Below are positions 13,199 through 24,100 of a stretch of DNA of 64,000 nucleotides, one piece after another. Position numbers and translations under genes: made by a program. The notes under the pieces were generated by a model. It ran no database searches and was not told the DNA's origin. It worked only from the letters and a program-made list of their open reading frames with translations. The DNA comes from Lineus longissimus. Lineage: Eukaryota; Nemertea; Pilidiophora; Heteronemertea; Lineidae. The first letter of the stretch is position 1. Each line of letters opens with the position of its first letter. The stretch covers positions 2,482,501 to 2,546,500 of the forward strand of contig NC_088313.1 of assembly GCF_910592395.1 (NCBI RefSeq), read 5' to 3'.

Positions 13199-16100
13199 TC
13201 ACTGGCCGTGTTCAGCAAGATATTTTCCCATTAGGCGGTCGTTCAGTAGGGAATCCGGTCGCAATGCTTGCCTCTCAAGTATCAAGTTCCTGCAAAGTAG
13301 AAGACACAACTAATACAATACAACTACATGTAGTTTGGAACCAGGCACTTCAGTTGTAATTTCTCAAGAAAGGATGCTTCATTTGAAACACTTGATGAAT
13401 TCTTCAACTTCACACCAGCACTGGTCAGCAAATAACGCCAACGACGCCTTGTCCAAGGTGGTAAGTTGATGTCTGCCTGGCTACAGTCTGAGCCAAATGG
13501 GTCTTCAGGTGGGAGATTCTGAACAGCTCATTGGTGATGGGATACGAGTCCATCACAGGACAACTTTAACCTATTCATACTCCTGAGTCAAGAGAATCAG
13601 GAAAGGTGAAGTATCTTGTTCAAGGACAGAGAGATTAAAAGCGTGGTCCTTCAAAAAGTGGAAACCTTGACCTCCAGAATGTGAGCCTGGTGCACTAGCC
13701 TCGAAGTTGCTGACAGAACCCCCTTGAGAAAGTAATCCCTAGCTGAACCATACCTGCACAGATGATGGTGTTTCTCTTTGGGAGACTTCATTGCAGCATG
13801 AACTAGGAACTGGTGGAATATATCTCGCTGAAAGAAGAAATGGGAAAGAATTCGATTCATGTTCAGATTCCAGTAAATTTGACTGAAATATGCTGAAACA
13901 CTACACATTGTCAGAAAAGAATGACTTTGCTTGTTTGACCAACTGATCAGACTGACATTTGATGAGTTTAGCTCACCCCCAAGGTCTTTGCACAGTCCAC
14001 ATACTTCAGTTCCACTATACAGCCTTTCACATGCTGTCAATGTTATCGCCATGAGTTTGATTACGCCCAAGATCTCGCATAATTTTCCTCTTGAGCATTA
14101 GTGCGTATACCATCTCTTGTAACAATTTAAGCATGGGACAGAGTTAACAGACTCTGGAGGTCTTGCTGGCTCCTCTTCCTCTTCTGCTTTCTGAATTTTC
14201 AAGGGGGAGGCTAGACAGTCAGTCCACTTTCAGTAACAAAGTTGACTGTCATAGAGAGTTCCATCACAGAGCCCCAGAGCTTTGTGGTCAGGGTGATGTC
14301 CTTTGGCCAGTATTCCTCTCTATGGTCCCTAAGGGAGCAGGTCTGAAACACATGAGCTGGTGTCTGGTCTCAAGCTCCACATTCACAGCGCGCACACACT
14401 CCACTTACCTGAGCATTACTCCCTCCCATTTGATGTAACTTGTATCTGACCGAGTTCGCCAACTCAACAGCCCTTGCATAATCTTGATCATCATAAGCGC
14501 TAAAGGCTTCCATCATGGTTACTCCAAACTCTTTTGACACTTTTTGATTGTCTTGTGTCATGTTCCTGCAAAGTGTTATTGGAAAGATATGCACAAGGGC
14601 AGAGTTACCATCTTAGTATCAGTATCCAAGCGGGCTATCACGGAGAAGCTACAAAATACTTTACTTGTTATACTTGATACTTGAACTATAATGCAGAAAT
14701 ATCAAAGAGTGTATTCCAAATATGGGATGGTCTCCTACTCCCTACAGTATTCTTTTCAGTGCAAACTATTTATATGCTAGAAAATACGTACCCTGTATAT
14801 TCCTTTAAAGACTTGACAAATTTGTCCCCCACATCTTTTTTCTTTGCTCCAAGACATGATAAAATTAAGTGTAGGTCGTTGAATATGAGAGCATGGTCTT
14901 CGAAGTGCGGACGGCAAATTTCAAATACATCTTCCCAGCGTTCACCGCCAACACCATATCCTGGAAACATAGAGATGCAAAATTTGGTGACGAATGAAAA
15001 ACATAGAATCAATAGTCATCATGACCTCTTTATACTTTTACATGTACACTCGTAAATATATTTCTTTAGAGAGATACATGCAACCCTGTCAGTGATTGCA
15101 TAGTGTCATTACTGATTTAACACACAGTTTACAGAAATTAAAATTTTTACCCCTGTTGTGGTACCTCTATAAAAATATAATCCTGGAGAAAACCAGCGAT
15201 CCCAGAAGACACAACTATACCAAATGAGGAATTAAGCGGGTCTGACTTCACATCAAATTTGACAACGTCAGATTTTCTACATGCAATGATGTTTAAAGTT
15301 TTAAAAAATGATCTCATGCTCAAAATATTACGGCAAAAAAAATAAGGAAGTGCAGAGCATACCACAAAGAGATAAGCTTTTCACCTGATATTAGCCATAC
15401 CTTACCTTCCATTTCCAGTCTGTACAGTAGTGAGTTTGCATCTAATATGGATAGCATAGAGCCAGTCTTCATACGTTGGACTATCTGGAAAAATGCAATA
15501 AAAATACATGACTCTTGCTCAGGATGATCACGAGTGTATGGAACAAGTGTTGTCCTACCAATAGAGGTAGAAGAACAGTAAAACCTCTCTATTAAGGACA
15601 CCCTTGGGACTGACAAGTGCTGTCCTTAATAGAGAGGTGTCCTGATTAGAGAGGCCAAATTGAATGGAAACAACCAATTTGGGACCAAAACTAGTGTCCT
15701 TGATAGAGAGGGTGTCCTTTATAGAGAGGGTGTCCTCAATAGAGAGGGTGTCCTCATTAGAGAGGGTGTCCTTAATAGAGAGGCGCCCACAACAGGAGGT
15801 TCTACTGTACTATGTATTTCATCCCTTGTTGGTTATGGTGTACATGCATTTTGTCCAGGTAGCTGATAACTAAGTAGAATGGAAACTGGGGTAACTTTGT
15901 CATCATCATCACATATCTTGTACTATACAATAACACCATGAATTTGACGCCTTCACTGTTTCAAATTTACCTGTGAATCAAATATACCGAGGGCTTGTTC
16001 GTATTCTGCCTTTTCAATATGGAAGATCCCCCAATGCCAATAATTATGGCTGGCAAACAAATCTCCACGCTGGAAATAAAAGTTTTAAATGACTTTCACA

Positions 16101-19100
16101 AATGTAACTGAAAGGCATCATTTTCTCAACCTTGAAGGAACCAATAACCACAATTGATAAGATATAAATAAATCTTCTTTTTTGACATGTTTAAAGACCA
16201 AAGGCATACGGTTACATTTTGTGTTTGAAGCTAATGGAAGGTCAGTGAAATCCAAAATGAGCCTTCCTCATCTTTAGACTCAATACAATCCGATGTTTAC
16301 TCCTTACCTATGATTGTTCAATGTACTAGCTAACATAAGGAGTACAATACAAAGTTTTCTCTGCACAGTTCGAGAACTGTCCACTGTGAGGGGCTAACAG
16401 CAAGCTACTCATGACAGGAGTAACTCACACAGTTCCCTAATCAAATTGGTTTCACTTACAGACCAGTTATCTTCAGTTGATCTCATGAATTCAATGCCTT
16501 CGTCAGTTCTATCTGTCATTTCCATCACATGAGCCAGTGTGTGGGTTGACCATGCATCATAGGGATTGATGAAGAGACCCTGAAAAAAATACAAAATTTG
16601 GTGATAAATGCCTTACTTGTAACTCAATATAATCGTTACAAAACATTGCTCCAACATCAACTTTTCGGTTCCTTTTTCAAGACTATCTATCAACCCACCT
16701 CCTTTGCAACAGCTTCAGCTTTTGTGAAGCAGTTTGTTTCCTCTAGACCAAATGAATGCAGGCCAAGGAGGTACCTGAAAGAAGCATAGAAAAAGTCAGG
16801 CCTGAGATACACATTACTGGCATTTCATGAGAGGTTCTCGAGTTTAAAGCGTATTTCTTACAACAAATACAATGCCCTTCCCGCACCTCAGAGTCAGTAG
16901 GTATAAAACGTCATCAAGTCATACGCAAGTACTGAATGGAACCCTACTACGGACCCTATTGTCCACATGTTCAGCAGGCCTAATCTAGCTAACTAACTAA
17001 TCTGTGCCAGACTTATAAATAGGAAATAAGATGGTTCATAATTCACCACCCGAGAAAATGTAAAAAGTAGGTTGAATCGTTGGTCTGCGAAATCCCCTTT
17101 ACAAAAGATGCATTTTCAACTCTATCTAGTCCTACTTTTAAACATTATCTAAGACATCGCTCAAGGTATCAAGGTGCATAAAGATCATTGAATATTCATA
17201 ATGATCATAATGTACTCTGCGTGTCTGACTATAGTAGGCCTGTATCTAAATACCAGTTCCATTCTAGATTTAATAGTACAGTACCTAAGTTTAGCCCTAA
17301 AAGCAGAGGTGCTAGTACTCACCCATACAAAGGAATATTCTTATCCCATAGTGGTAAAACTCTACCAACCGAATCCCTCATAGCAGTATGCTGCCCAAGG
17401 AAAAAATAGTTGTCATGACTGAACTTAATGGCTAAGGCATCATGGGGATGGTCAAGAAGAATGTCTTGCCACATATCAGTAGCCTTGCTCACATAGCTGG
17501 AAGAAAATGGGAAGTGCTCAATACCTGTAAAGTCGTAAGCAAATCAAAAACCCGGGTGATATCATTTAACCTTATTAGACACACCCACCATAAAAGCTAA
17601 AAAACAAGTTTAAATTTCGTTTGGGTTCTGGGACTCTGGGACCTGTTGATATGTCTTTGGAACAATTAGTTATATGGACTATACTATTCATAGCTTACCC
17701 CTGAGACCAAAATTTCACAGCCTCAGCATGCTGCAGCTCTCTATCCGACAAGTTACTTTTCTTCACCAAATCCATGACTGTGTCAACTTCTTTGTGGAGT
17801 TTGGGATCTGTGTTGTGGGACCGGCCACCACCGATAAGATCAAGTCCAAGGCACATAACATGCCCCATCACTGCAACGAAAAATATAACTACCATTTGTC
17901 AACATGCCCCATCACTGCAACGAAAAATATAACTACCATTTGTCCAATCTGAATATTAGTCTGACGATGCCATCAGACGGTGGAGGGCAAGTTATGATTC
18001 TTTTAAGTTGCTCAACCTGGTTGTTCACTACCGTCGTCATCAACTTAGCATTAGCGTTACCGTGACTTCGCCATAAGTCTAATGGGTTTGACTGACCAAG
18101 ATAATGCAAAGTTAGTGACTCAACTTATTTTGAACAACCAAGGTTACATCACATATTATATTTACATGTATTATCTAATGACACCTACAGGGCATTTAAA
18201 TCATTTTAGCAAGGTCGACTATCATATTTTTGCAGTCATGTACATACACTCCGAAGTAAAATGTCTACCATACCAAAGGTTGGATCTGCTTGCAACATTC
18301 TTTTTGCCGACTCAGCAATGCCTCCCTCGCATTCATCATGGAAAACACCAGTATACTGAAACAATAACACATATAGACATGATACAACTGTTGGACATTG
18401 ATAATCAGCACATGAACTGAGTATTTCTTTGGTAACAATCATCGACTATGACAGCCACTAGCTGGAAATATTTTTGGCAACAGAAATACTATTTGACAAC
18501 ATACTTACCTGTGTGAGACATGCATCAAACATCTTGGCTGCTTCATTGCTGGTGGTTGACAGAGGGAGCCCAGCATCAACCCATGCCTGCAATAGAAATG
18601 TTCCTTGACTTATTTGGGCATACGAAACAAACTTTCTGTCCCAATGTCCTCGTCCAGCAGATTTCGATTCGTAATTGAGTGCCTTTCTCACACCTGTCTT
18701 GAGACATTTAGACGCAACTCCTAGTTGACAGCTATGCACTTGAAACATGATGTTTCAATACTGAAACAATCCCCTCTGGATGATTCATCATCGCCATAAG
18801 CATCAATCAGTTCGACCTAGTTCAGTGCTGCGTGCCATGCCTACCGATAGGGCCTACACAAATTGGCGTGCACATTTGACTTCTTGAGACACGACGTAGG
18901 CCAAAGACGTATAACCTTAACCATACACTCTCTCGCTACAAATCAGTAAATCACCACTGCACCTCATCATCATGATCATATCATGGATTGACTACAGGCT
19001 CGTGAGAGCTAGTATTTCTACACGATGATTAAGATAGTGATACACACACAAATTTGTGACTCAATAGGCCTAGATTTTTACAATCATCGGGACAATGCAG

Positions 19101-19187
19101 ACTTGTCGACCGGTTTCAAATGGTCCATGCTGTAAGCTTAACACTGCATACTTTACAATCCCTCCAGTTGTGGTGGGGAATGGTCAT
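13199..19187 (-). CDS. TTC38: Tetratricopeptide repeat protein 38, copy A (13 exons, 468 aa)
   Basis: Exons in transcript order: 19152-19187, 18509-18586, 18274-18355, 17699-17870, 17323-17496, 16699-16774, 16460-16579, 15971-16069, 15406-15484, 14792-14960, 14409-14565, 13754-13827, 13199-13289. All borders are GT/AG and phases match throughout, giving 469 codons including stop, essentially the length of vertebrate TTC38 (469 aa). The start exon is only 12 codons (MTIPHHNWRDCK) and joins AWVDAGLPLSTTSNEAAKMF, matching the family N-terminus. Further family hallmarks are ADPTFVMGHV, DHPHDALAIKFSH, MRDSVGRVLPLW, NPYDAWSTHTLAHV, SHNYWHWGIFHIEKAEYEQA and ELANSVRYKLHQMGGSNAQ. TTC38 is a cytosolic helical-repeat (TPR-like) protein whose biochemical role is poorly known. 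The exon 4 acceptor lies in a 44-bp tandem duplication. Copy B lies head-to-tail about 2 kb upstream in transcript terms. Confidence 0.95.
13560..13715 (-). repeat. tRNA-derived SINE fragment
   Basis: Read on the minus strand, a tRNA-like stretch with a degenerate B box (CAAGGTTTCCAC) is followed by GTCCTTGAACAAGATACTTC. This is the same SINE body motif as in the copy at 42965-43090. It lies in the last intron of TTC38 copy A. Confidence 0.5.
15575..15809. mobile_element. MITE of the CAGTAGAACCTC family, copy 1, with internal minisatellite
   Basis: The ends are ACAGTAAAACCTCTCTATTA and GAGGTTCTACTGTA (an inverted pair). The core shares TTAAGGACA, CAATTTGGGACCAAAACTAG and repeated ATAGAGAGG blocks with copies at 24469, 27066 and 36717. 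The right half is expanded: about five tandem copies of a ~20-bp unit (GTGTCCTNNATAGAGAGG) between 15690 and 15785. TA-flanked short elements with such ends resemble pogo/Tigger-type (Tc1/mariner superfamily) MITEs. It is located in an intron of TTC38 copy A. Confidence 0.8.
17857..17944. repeat. Perfect 44-bp tandem duplication spanning a splice acceptor
   Basis: The segment AACATGCCCCATCACTGCAA...ACCATTTGTC occurs twice back to back (17857-17900 and 17901-17944). It contains the last bases of a TTC38 copy A intron and the first 14 bases of exon 4, so the 3' splice site is duplicated. Only the copy nearer the exon body (acceptor at 17870/17871) keeps the reading frame. Confidence 0.95.
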
Positions 19188-19277
19188 CTTCTTACTCTAT
19201 TTGGACCAACCTATTTCATGTTTTCATTTCCTGGAGTGTAAACATTGTCATGTGGTAGTCATACTATATTTAGACAC

Positions 19278-19347
19278 AGTCTCGCGCAATTTATTTGTTA
19301 CGCGCAGTAGAAAATGTTCTACAGATATTCTGCTTGTGCGCGAGACT
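19278..19347. repeat. Nested inverted repeat upstream of TTC38 copy A
   Basis: Perfect 11-bp arms AGTCTCGCGCA (19278-19288) and TGCGCGAGACT (19337-19347) enclose a second palindrome, GTAGAA...TTCTAC (19307-19322). It lies about 90-160 bp upstream of the TTC38 copy A start codon, next to the YY1-like site. It could be a small inverted-repeat element or a promoter structure. Confidence 0.6.
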
Positions 19348-19351
19348 ATTA

Positions 19352-19366
19352 AAAACATGGCGGACG
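19352..19366 (-). promoter_or_regulatory. YY1-like site upstream of TTC38 copy A
   Basis: On the minus strand the sequence is CGTCCGCCATGTTTT, a close match to the YY1 consensus (CCGCCATNTT). It lies about 165 bp upstream of the initiator ATG. The equivalent position upstream of copy B has the same AACATGGCGG core, while most surrounding sequence has diverged. Confidence 0.5.
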
Positions 19367-19699
19367 TAGTAATGATTTTCTAAAAAGTGGTGATAAAAAA
19401 CTTCAAAATATTTCTTCTACACTTTTAGGGTAGCTTTTATTGTATGCCGGTCGTATTTGACTTAATATTCTCTCTTGGAAACAACTTACCATGTTGTCCC
19501 AACACTACCCTTTGCGTCGTAATTTACGTTGACATGAACGAAAACCTTCATCATCAGACAACACAGAGGTCCCCAGCCGCCTGACAGGGTGGCCCAAAAA
19601 AGTAGTTGATCATCATATTCGCTAATGAAAATCTGTGCTTAGAATTGTCTTTAATATTTTGTTTTGCTACATAGTACATTGCCAACGTATTTTGTTGCA

Positions 19700-20021
19700 G
19701 TTTCTTGACATTCCTGACGAGGAGCCACAACTGGTGATATTCAGCTCAACCGAGACATCTCCGACTCCGAGAGTAATACCTTCTTTCCCATTGCATGATG
19801 TGGATCCTAAAACATATGAATTGTGTGTTGAAGATAGTACATTGTATATCATAAGTGCTCTTTGTAGCTATAGATATGATGCTTGTTTTGATAAGAGGAC
19901 ATCTATTCAGCCATTGCCAGGCCCCATGAGTGACACGCTCTTATTTTTCAGTTGTGGTCTTAAATGGAAAAGTAATGGCTCTTGGCGGGTTGGAAGGACG
20001 TACCTTATTGGATACTGTTAG
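19700..20021 (+). CDS. Unassigned possible terminal exon
   Basis: A 3' splice-like TTTTGTTGCAG is followed by an open frame reading FLDIPDEEPQLVIFSSTE..., then HDVDPKTYELCVEDSTLYII and ending RTYLIGYC before a stop at 20021. AATAAA follows at about 20049. The composition is more protein-like than neighbouring chance frames, and the frame lies on the plus strand between the two minus-strand TTC38 genes. I recognise no family, there is no in-frame ATG start, and no upstream exon was identified. It may equally be a spurious open frame. Confidence 0.25.
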
Positions 20022-21166
20022 TTGCAGCATGTTATGATATAATGAGTTTCAATAAAATATTGTAAGGCTTAACTCAACCTATTTCCTTAGTTTATTTGTT
20101 CAACTGCAGCGGGGAGCAGAAGAATGGCCACTGTGAGGTGTAAGCTTGGGGTATATTTGACGAGTTATGTTGTAAAGCACTCCATCGTTCTTGAGAAAAT
20201 GTGGTCTATATGAAAGTCCTTTTGATCTCCTTGGTTTCATGGAGGTCTTCACACTAATCTCTCAATTCACTGACCATCTCGCTGTGGTTAATGTCGGAGG
20301 TGACATTTAGCTCACTGGAGAATGCTCGATCATTGACTGTGATGTAAAGTGCAATGCTTTAACTAGGAACTGGGTTTTGGAAATTGGAAGTGCTGGCTTG
20401 CTACCTTTCAGTGTCCTTCAATGTCGGGCTTTTCCTTCTCCCTACCCATCAAGAATAGTGGAACCTGCCTCAGCAGAAGACTCCGTTGGCGAGTATAACA
20501 ACATCATCAACAAAAAATAAAGGAAATAATTTTATTGGCTGTACTGTAAGGGTACATGAATAACCATTAGATTGTCTCATAGACTACCCAGCTGCTCGGC
20601 TCAGCTGCAAGCAGCAAAGGGTGAACACAAGCAAGGTGAAGATAAGGAGTATCCAATACAGTAGTGGCGACAACCCCATGCTGTTTGCTGCTCAGTTTTT
20701 GCATTTAAAATAGTAACTTCACTAGTACAGTTAAGTAGAGTGTAATAAATAGCCTGTGTAGACACTTTTTGGTGCGTCTCTTTCACATAGGCTGATTACA
20801 CATGGTACAGGCCTTTTGTACAGATGCCCTGAACGGGTTAAATAGCATCCACAGAGTATTTTAACATTGGAGCGCATAAAAATGTACAAAGGGTCAAATC
20901 CATTATAGATAGATGCATGAAAAGATTGGAGCGCATAAAAATGTACAGAGGGTCAAATGCATTATAGTTGCATAAAAACATTGAAGCGCATAAATATGTA
21001 CCGAGGGTCAAGTGCATTATAGTTGCATGACCACTCACGACAACACTTTATGTCAAGGCAGATACTGTGAAAGTAAGACTGGATCTATGGCACTAAATTG
21101 CCAAATGAAGCATGGGTCCTACTGTCACTGGTCCCTCATGGGGGAATGCCAAGGACTGAGCCAGGT
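20022..21166. other. Intergenic stretch downstream of TTC38 copy B
   Basis: No gene was recognised. Minus-strand AATAAA motifs (TTTATT on plus near 20089 and 20531) are candidate poly(A) signals for TTC38 copy B. The right part contains the 20865-21030 tandem repeat. Confidence 0.4.
20865..21030. repeat. Threefold ~60-bp tandem repeat
   Basis: Three imperfect copies share GAGCGCATAAAAATGTACA (GAAGCGCATAAATATGTACC in the last) followed by GGGTCAAATGCATTATAG. They are placed just downstream of the TTC38 copy B stop codon. Confidence 0.8.
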
Positions 21167-24100
21167 TTATTGGCCATGAGCAGCAAGATATTTTCCCATC
21201 AGGCGACCATATATCTGTGAATCTGGTCTTAGGGCCTGCTCCTCCAAAATCAGGCTTCTGCAATGAAGGAAGAACAGATGAAATTCTTACGAAGCTTTGC
21301 CAATCAGACTTAAATGATCATCTGAGGCCACTTTCTTCAGTAGGACAGTCAGTGGTAAGATGACCGCTTGGCATCAAGGCAACCCAGGTTTGATCAGTTT
21401 CAAGCCACAGCGATAGACCAAATGCAGATTTTCGTAGAACTTGCCATGTTAAATGGGTTTCTAATTACTACACTCGGGCTCAATTTTATCTACTTACTTA
21501 CTTAGTCCTCTTTGTGCCTACAGGGCACAGAAGGCTTCAATCTTCAGTCCCCACCCTGTCCGGTTGGCAGCCTGCGGATGTTTCCCCAGGTCAGACCAAG
21601 CTGCCTCGACTCCTTTTCTACTCTGGCTCAATAGTCCCCCCAAAATGCCTTAAGCAGAACGTTGCTTGCTGCTGTGATAAGGAGTTTGCATGATTCGTAT
21701 AACTACCGGGTATTTCAAACATCTTATCATATAATCTCACCTGCTTAGATGGTGGTGTTTCTTTTCTGGTGACTTCATCGCTGCATGGACAAGAAACTGA
21801 TGGAACACATCACGCTGGAAAATTATCAAAAAGTTTTGAATCAGCATCCTGCATTTTATTAGCTGCATGGTAATGAAGATTACCCCTACACATTGAATCT
21901 TCAAACAGAGTACCTGTACTTGGTTCAGAGTCTTCAAACAGAGTACCTGTACTTGGTTGAATCTTCAAACAGAGTACCTGTACTTGGTTGAGTCTTCAAA
22001 CAGAGTACCTGTACTTGGTTGAATCTTCAAACAGAGTACCTGTACTTGGTTAAGTCTTCAAACAGAGTACCTGTACTTGGTTGAGTCTTCAAACAGAGTA
22101 CCTGTACTTGGTTGAATCTTCAAACAGAGTACCTGTACTTGGTTGAGTCTTCAAACAGAGTACCTGTACTTGGTTAAGTCTTCAAACAGAGTACCTGTAC
22201 TTGGTTGAGTCTTCAAACAGAGTACCTGTACTTGGTTGAATCTTCAAACAGAGTACCTGTACTTGGTTGAGTCTTCAAACAGAGTACCTGTACTTGGTGG
22301 TTGAATCTTCAAACAGAGTACCTGTACTTGGTTGGACTTGTCAGAAAGTAAATCACAAACTGCAGAGGATATCAATTCCAATCTGTGGCGGTCAATAACT
22401 GAGACTCGCTGTGGCGGTCAATAACTGAGACTCGCTATTCGGACCTCACTTCTAGGTTTAGGCAGTTTCAGCAGTTCAACCCACCACACGTGCTTGCAAT
22501 ACGACCGTCACAAAAAAATTTTACCTGGGCCTTACTTCCTCCCATCTGCTGCAGCTGATATCTGGCAGCGTTTGCTAAATCGGCAGCTTTTGCGTAATCT
22601 TCCTCTTCGTAAGCAACAAATGCCTCCATCATGGGTACACCAAATAGTTTGGAAGTTTTTTGGTTGTGAGACACTGTTGTCCTATAAAAATAATCATCTT
22701 ATTTCAGAGATTTGGACACATTCAACAAAACAATCAGATCTTCCAAACACTATCTGGTGCGTTCACTTTGATAGACATATTAGACAGGGATAAGCATTAC
22801 TATAATTGTTTTCCCCTAAATCTACAAGGTGTCGATATGCAAAAAATGATTCCACCATTGATTATTATTTCGTTTCTATAATTTTACTCCTGTGAGCAAC
22901 AGAATCAAATACATATTTTCTTAATTTCATGACAGCAAATGGTGAATGCATGACATCTCAATAACTCAAATCTTCATTTAAATGGGGACTGTGCTATTAT
23001 CAGGTATGGATTAATCTATACTTGCTTTTATTGATGAAGAACAAAATTTCAAATTGTTGAACCTACTCAATATAATCCTTCAAAGTGTTCACCAATTTTT
23101 TCCCAACATCTTTCTCCTTTGCTCCAAGACACGACATCAGAATATGGAGATCATAAAATAGTCTGGCATGATCTTCTAAATGAGGTCGACAGACTTCAAA
23201 TAGGTCATCCCATCGTTCTTGTCCAACCTTCACCCCTGAAAAGAAAGGAAGAGACATAAAATTGTAAAGAAATATTAAGAGTCAAAGAAAAGAACTTGGA
23301 ATGTAAGTTGAACCAGTCTGATAATTCTGTCAGGTTTTTAACTTTCCATTTTTTGTGAAATTTGGTGATGAAACTAATACCCTAGTATGGAAGGTGACTA
23401 GGCAGCCGCCAGGTTGCTAATGCAAGTATCAATTCGTTTCTTGTACCCCCCTCCTCAAGGGTAGTTAAGCTATCACCACTAATCTTTGCCGATGCTTGAG
23501 TAGTATTTACTTTTCCTTTAGTGAAAATTTGGCGAAGCTGGAAAGAATAAGGATGCTAATGTGTCGATGTCTTGTCGAACATACAGCCTTACCCAGTAAA
23601 ATTAGTCCGGTTACTTTATATGGTGGCGATAACTGATATATTGTTGATGGTGATGTCTTGACGAAAGAAAAAGTAGCATTGGTGAAAAAAGGGTGATGCT
23701 TGAGCCTTAAGATGTCGTTATAGGGTGATGGTGTCGTACCCTTGAGGAGGGGGGTACAAGACACGAATTGATACTTGCATAATAGTGGCCTTAATAACCA
23801 TGTTGGTCCTTTAAAACAAACGCAATACAGTGGCATTTGAAAAAAGTAGCAGGATTTCTCACCTTCCATTTCTAGCCTGTAAAGTGCAGAGCTTGCATCA
23901 CTTATTGGTAGCAATGCACCAGACTTTGTACGCCTTGCTATCTGTAATAATAAGAATAGTTATGGAATAGATATGGAGACATAAATCTGATAGTACGCTA
24001 GAATGATGCTAAGGTCCATAAGTCTGCTTGGATTGTTCACAGTGACCCCACCACTCTTGAAATGGGAGAAATTACGTCAAGGTATGAGGCGGAGACTGAT

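Noticed and set aside
13651-14070. 139-codon minus-strand open frame as a separate gene
   Set aside because: Only the segment RDIFHQFLVHAAMKSPKEKH (13754-13827) is real coding sequence, as exon 12 of TTC38 copy A; the rest is flanking intron.
15660-15873. Plus-strand frames with EGVL-REGVL or SLIERVS repeats
   Set aside because: They are translations of the internal minisatellite of a MITE in an intron, open in two frames at once; not a gene.
21897-22340. CRISPR-like regular repeats of ~30 bp
   Set aside because: There are no unique spacers; units abut directly. It is a eukaryotic intronic minisatellite.
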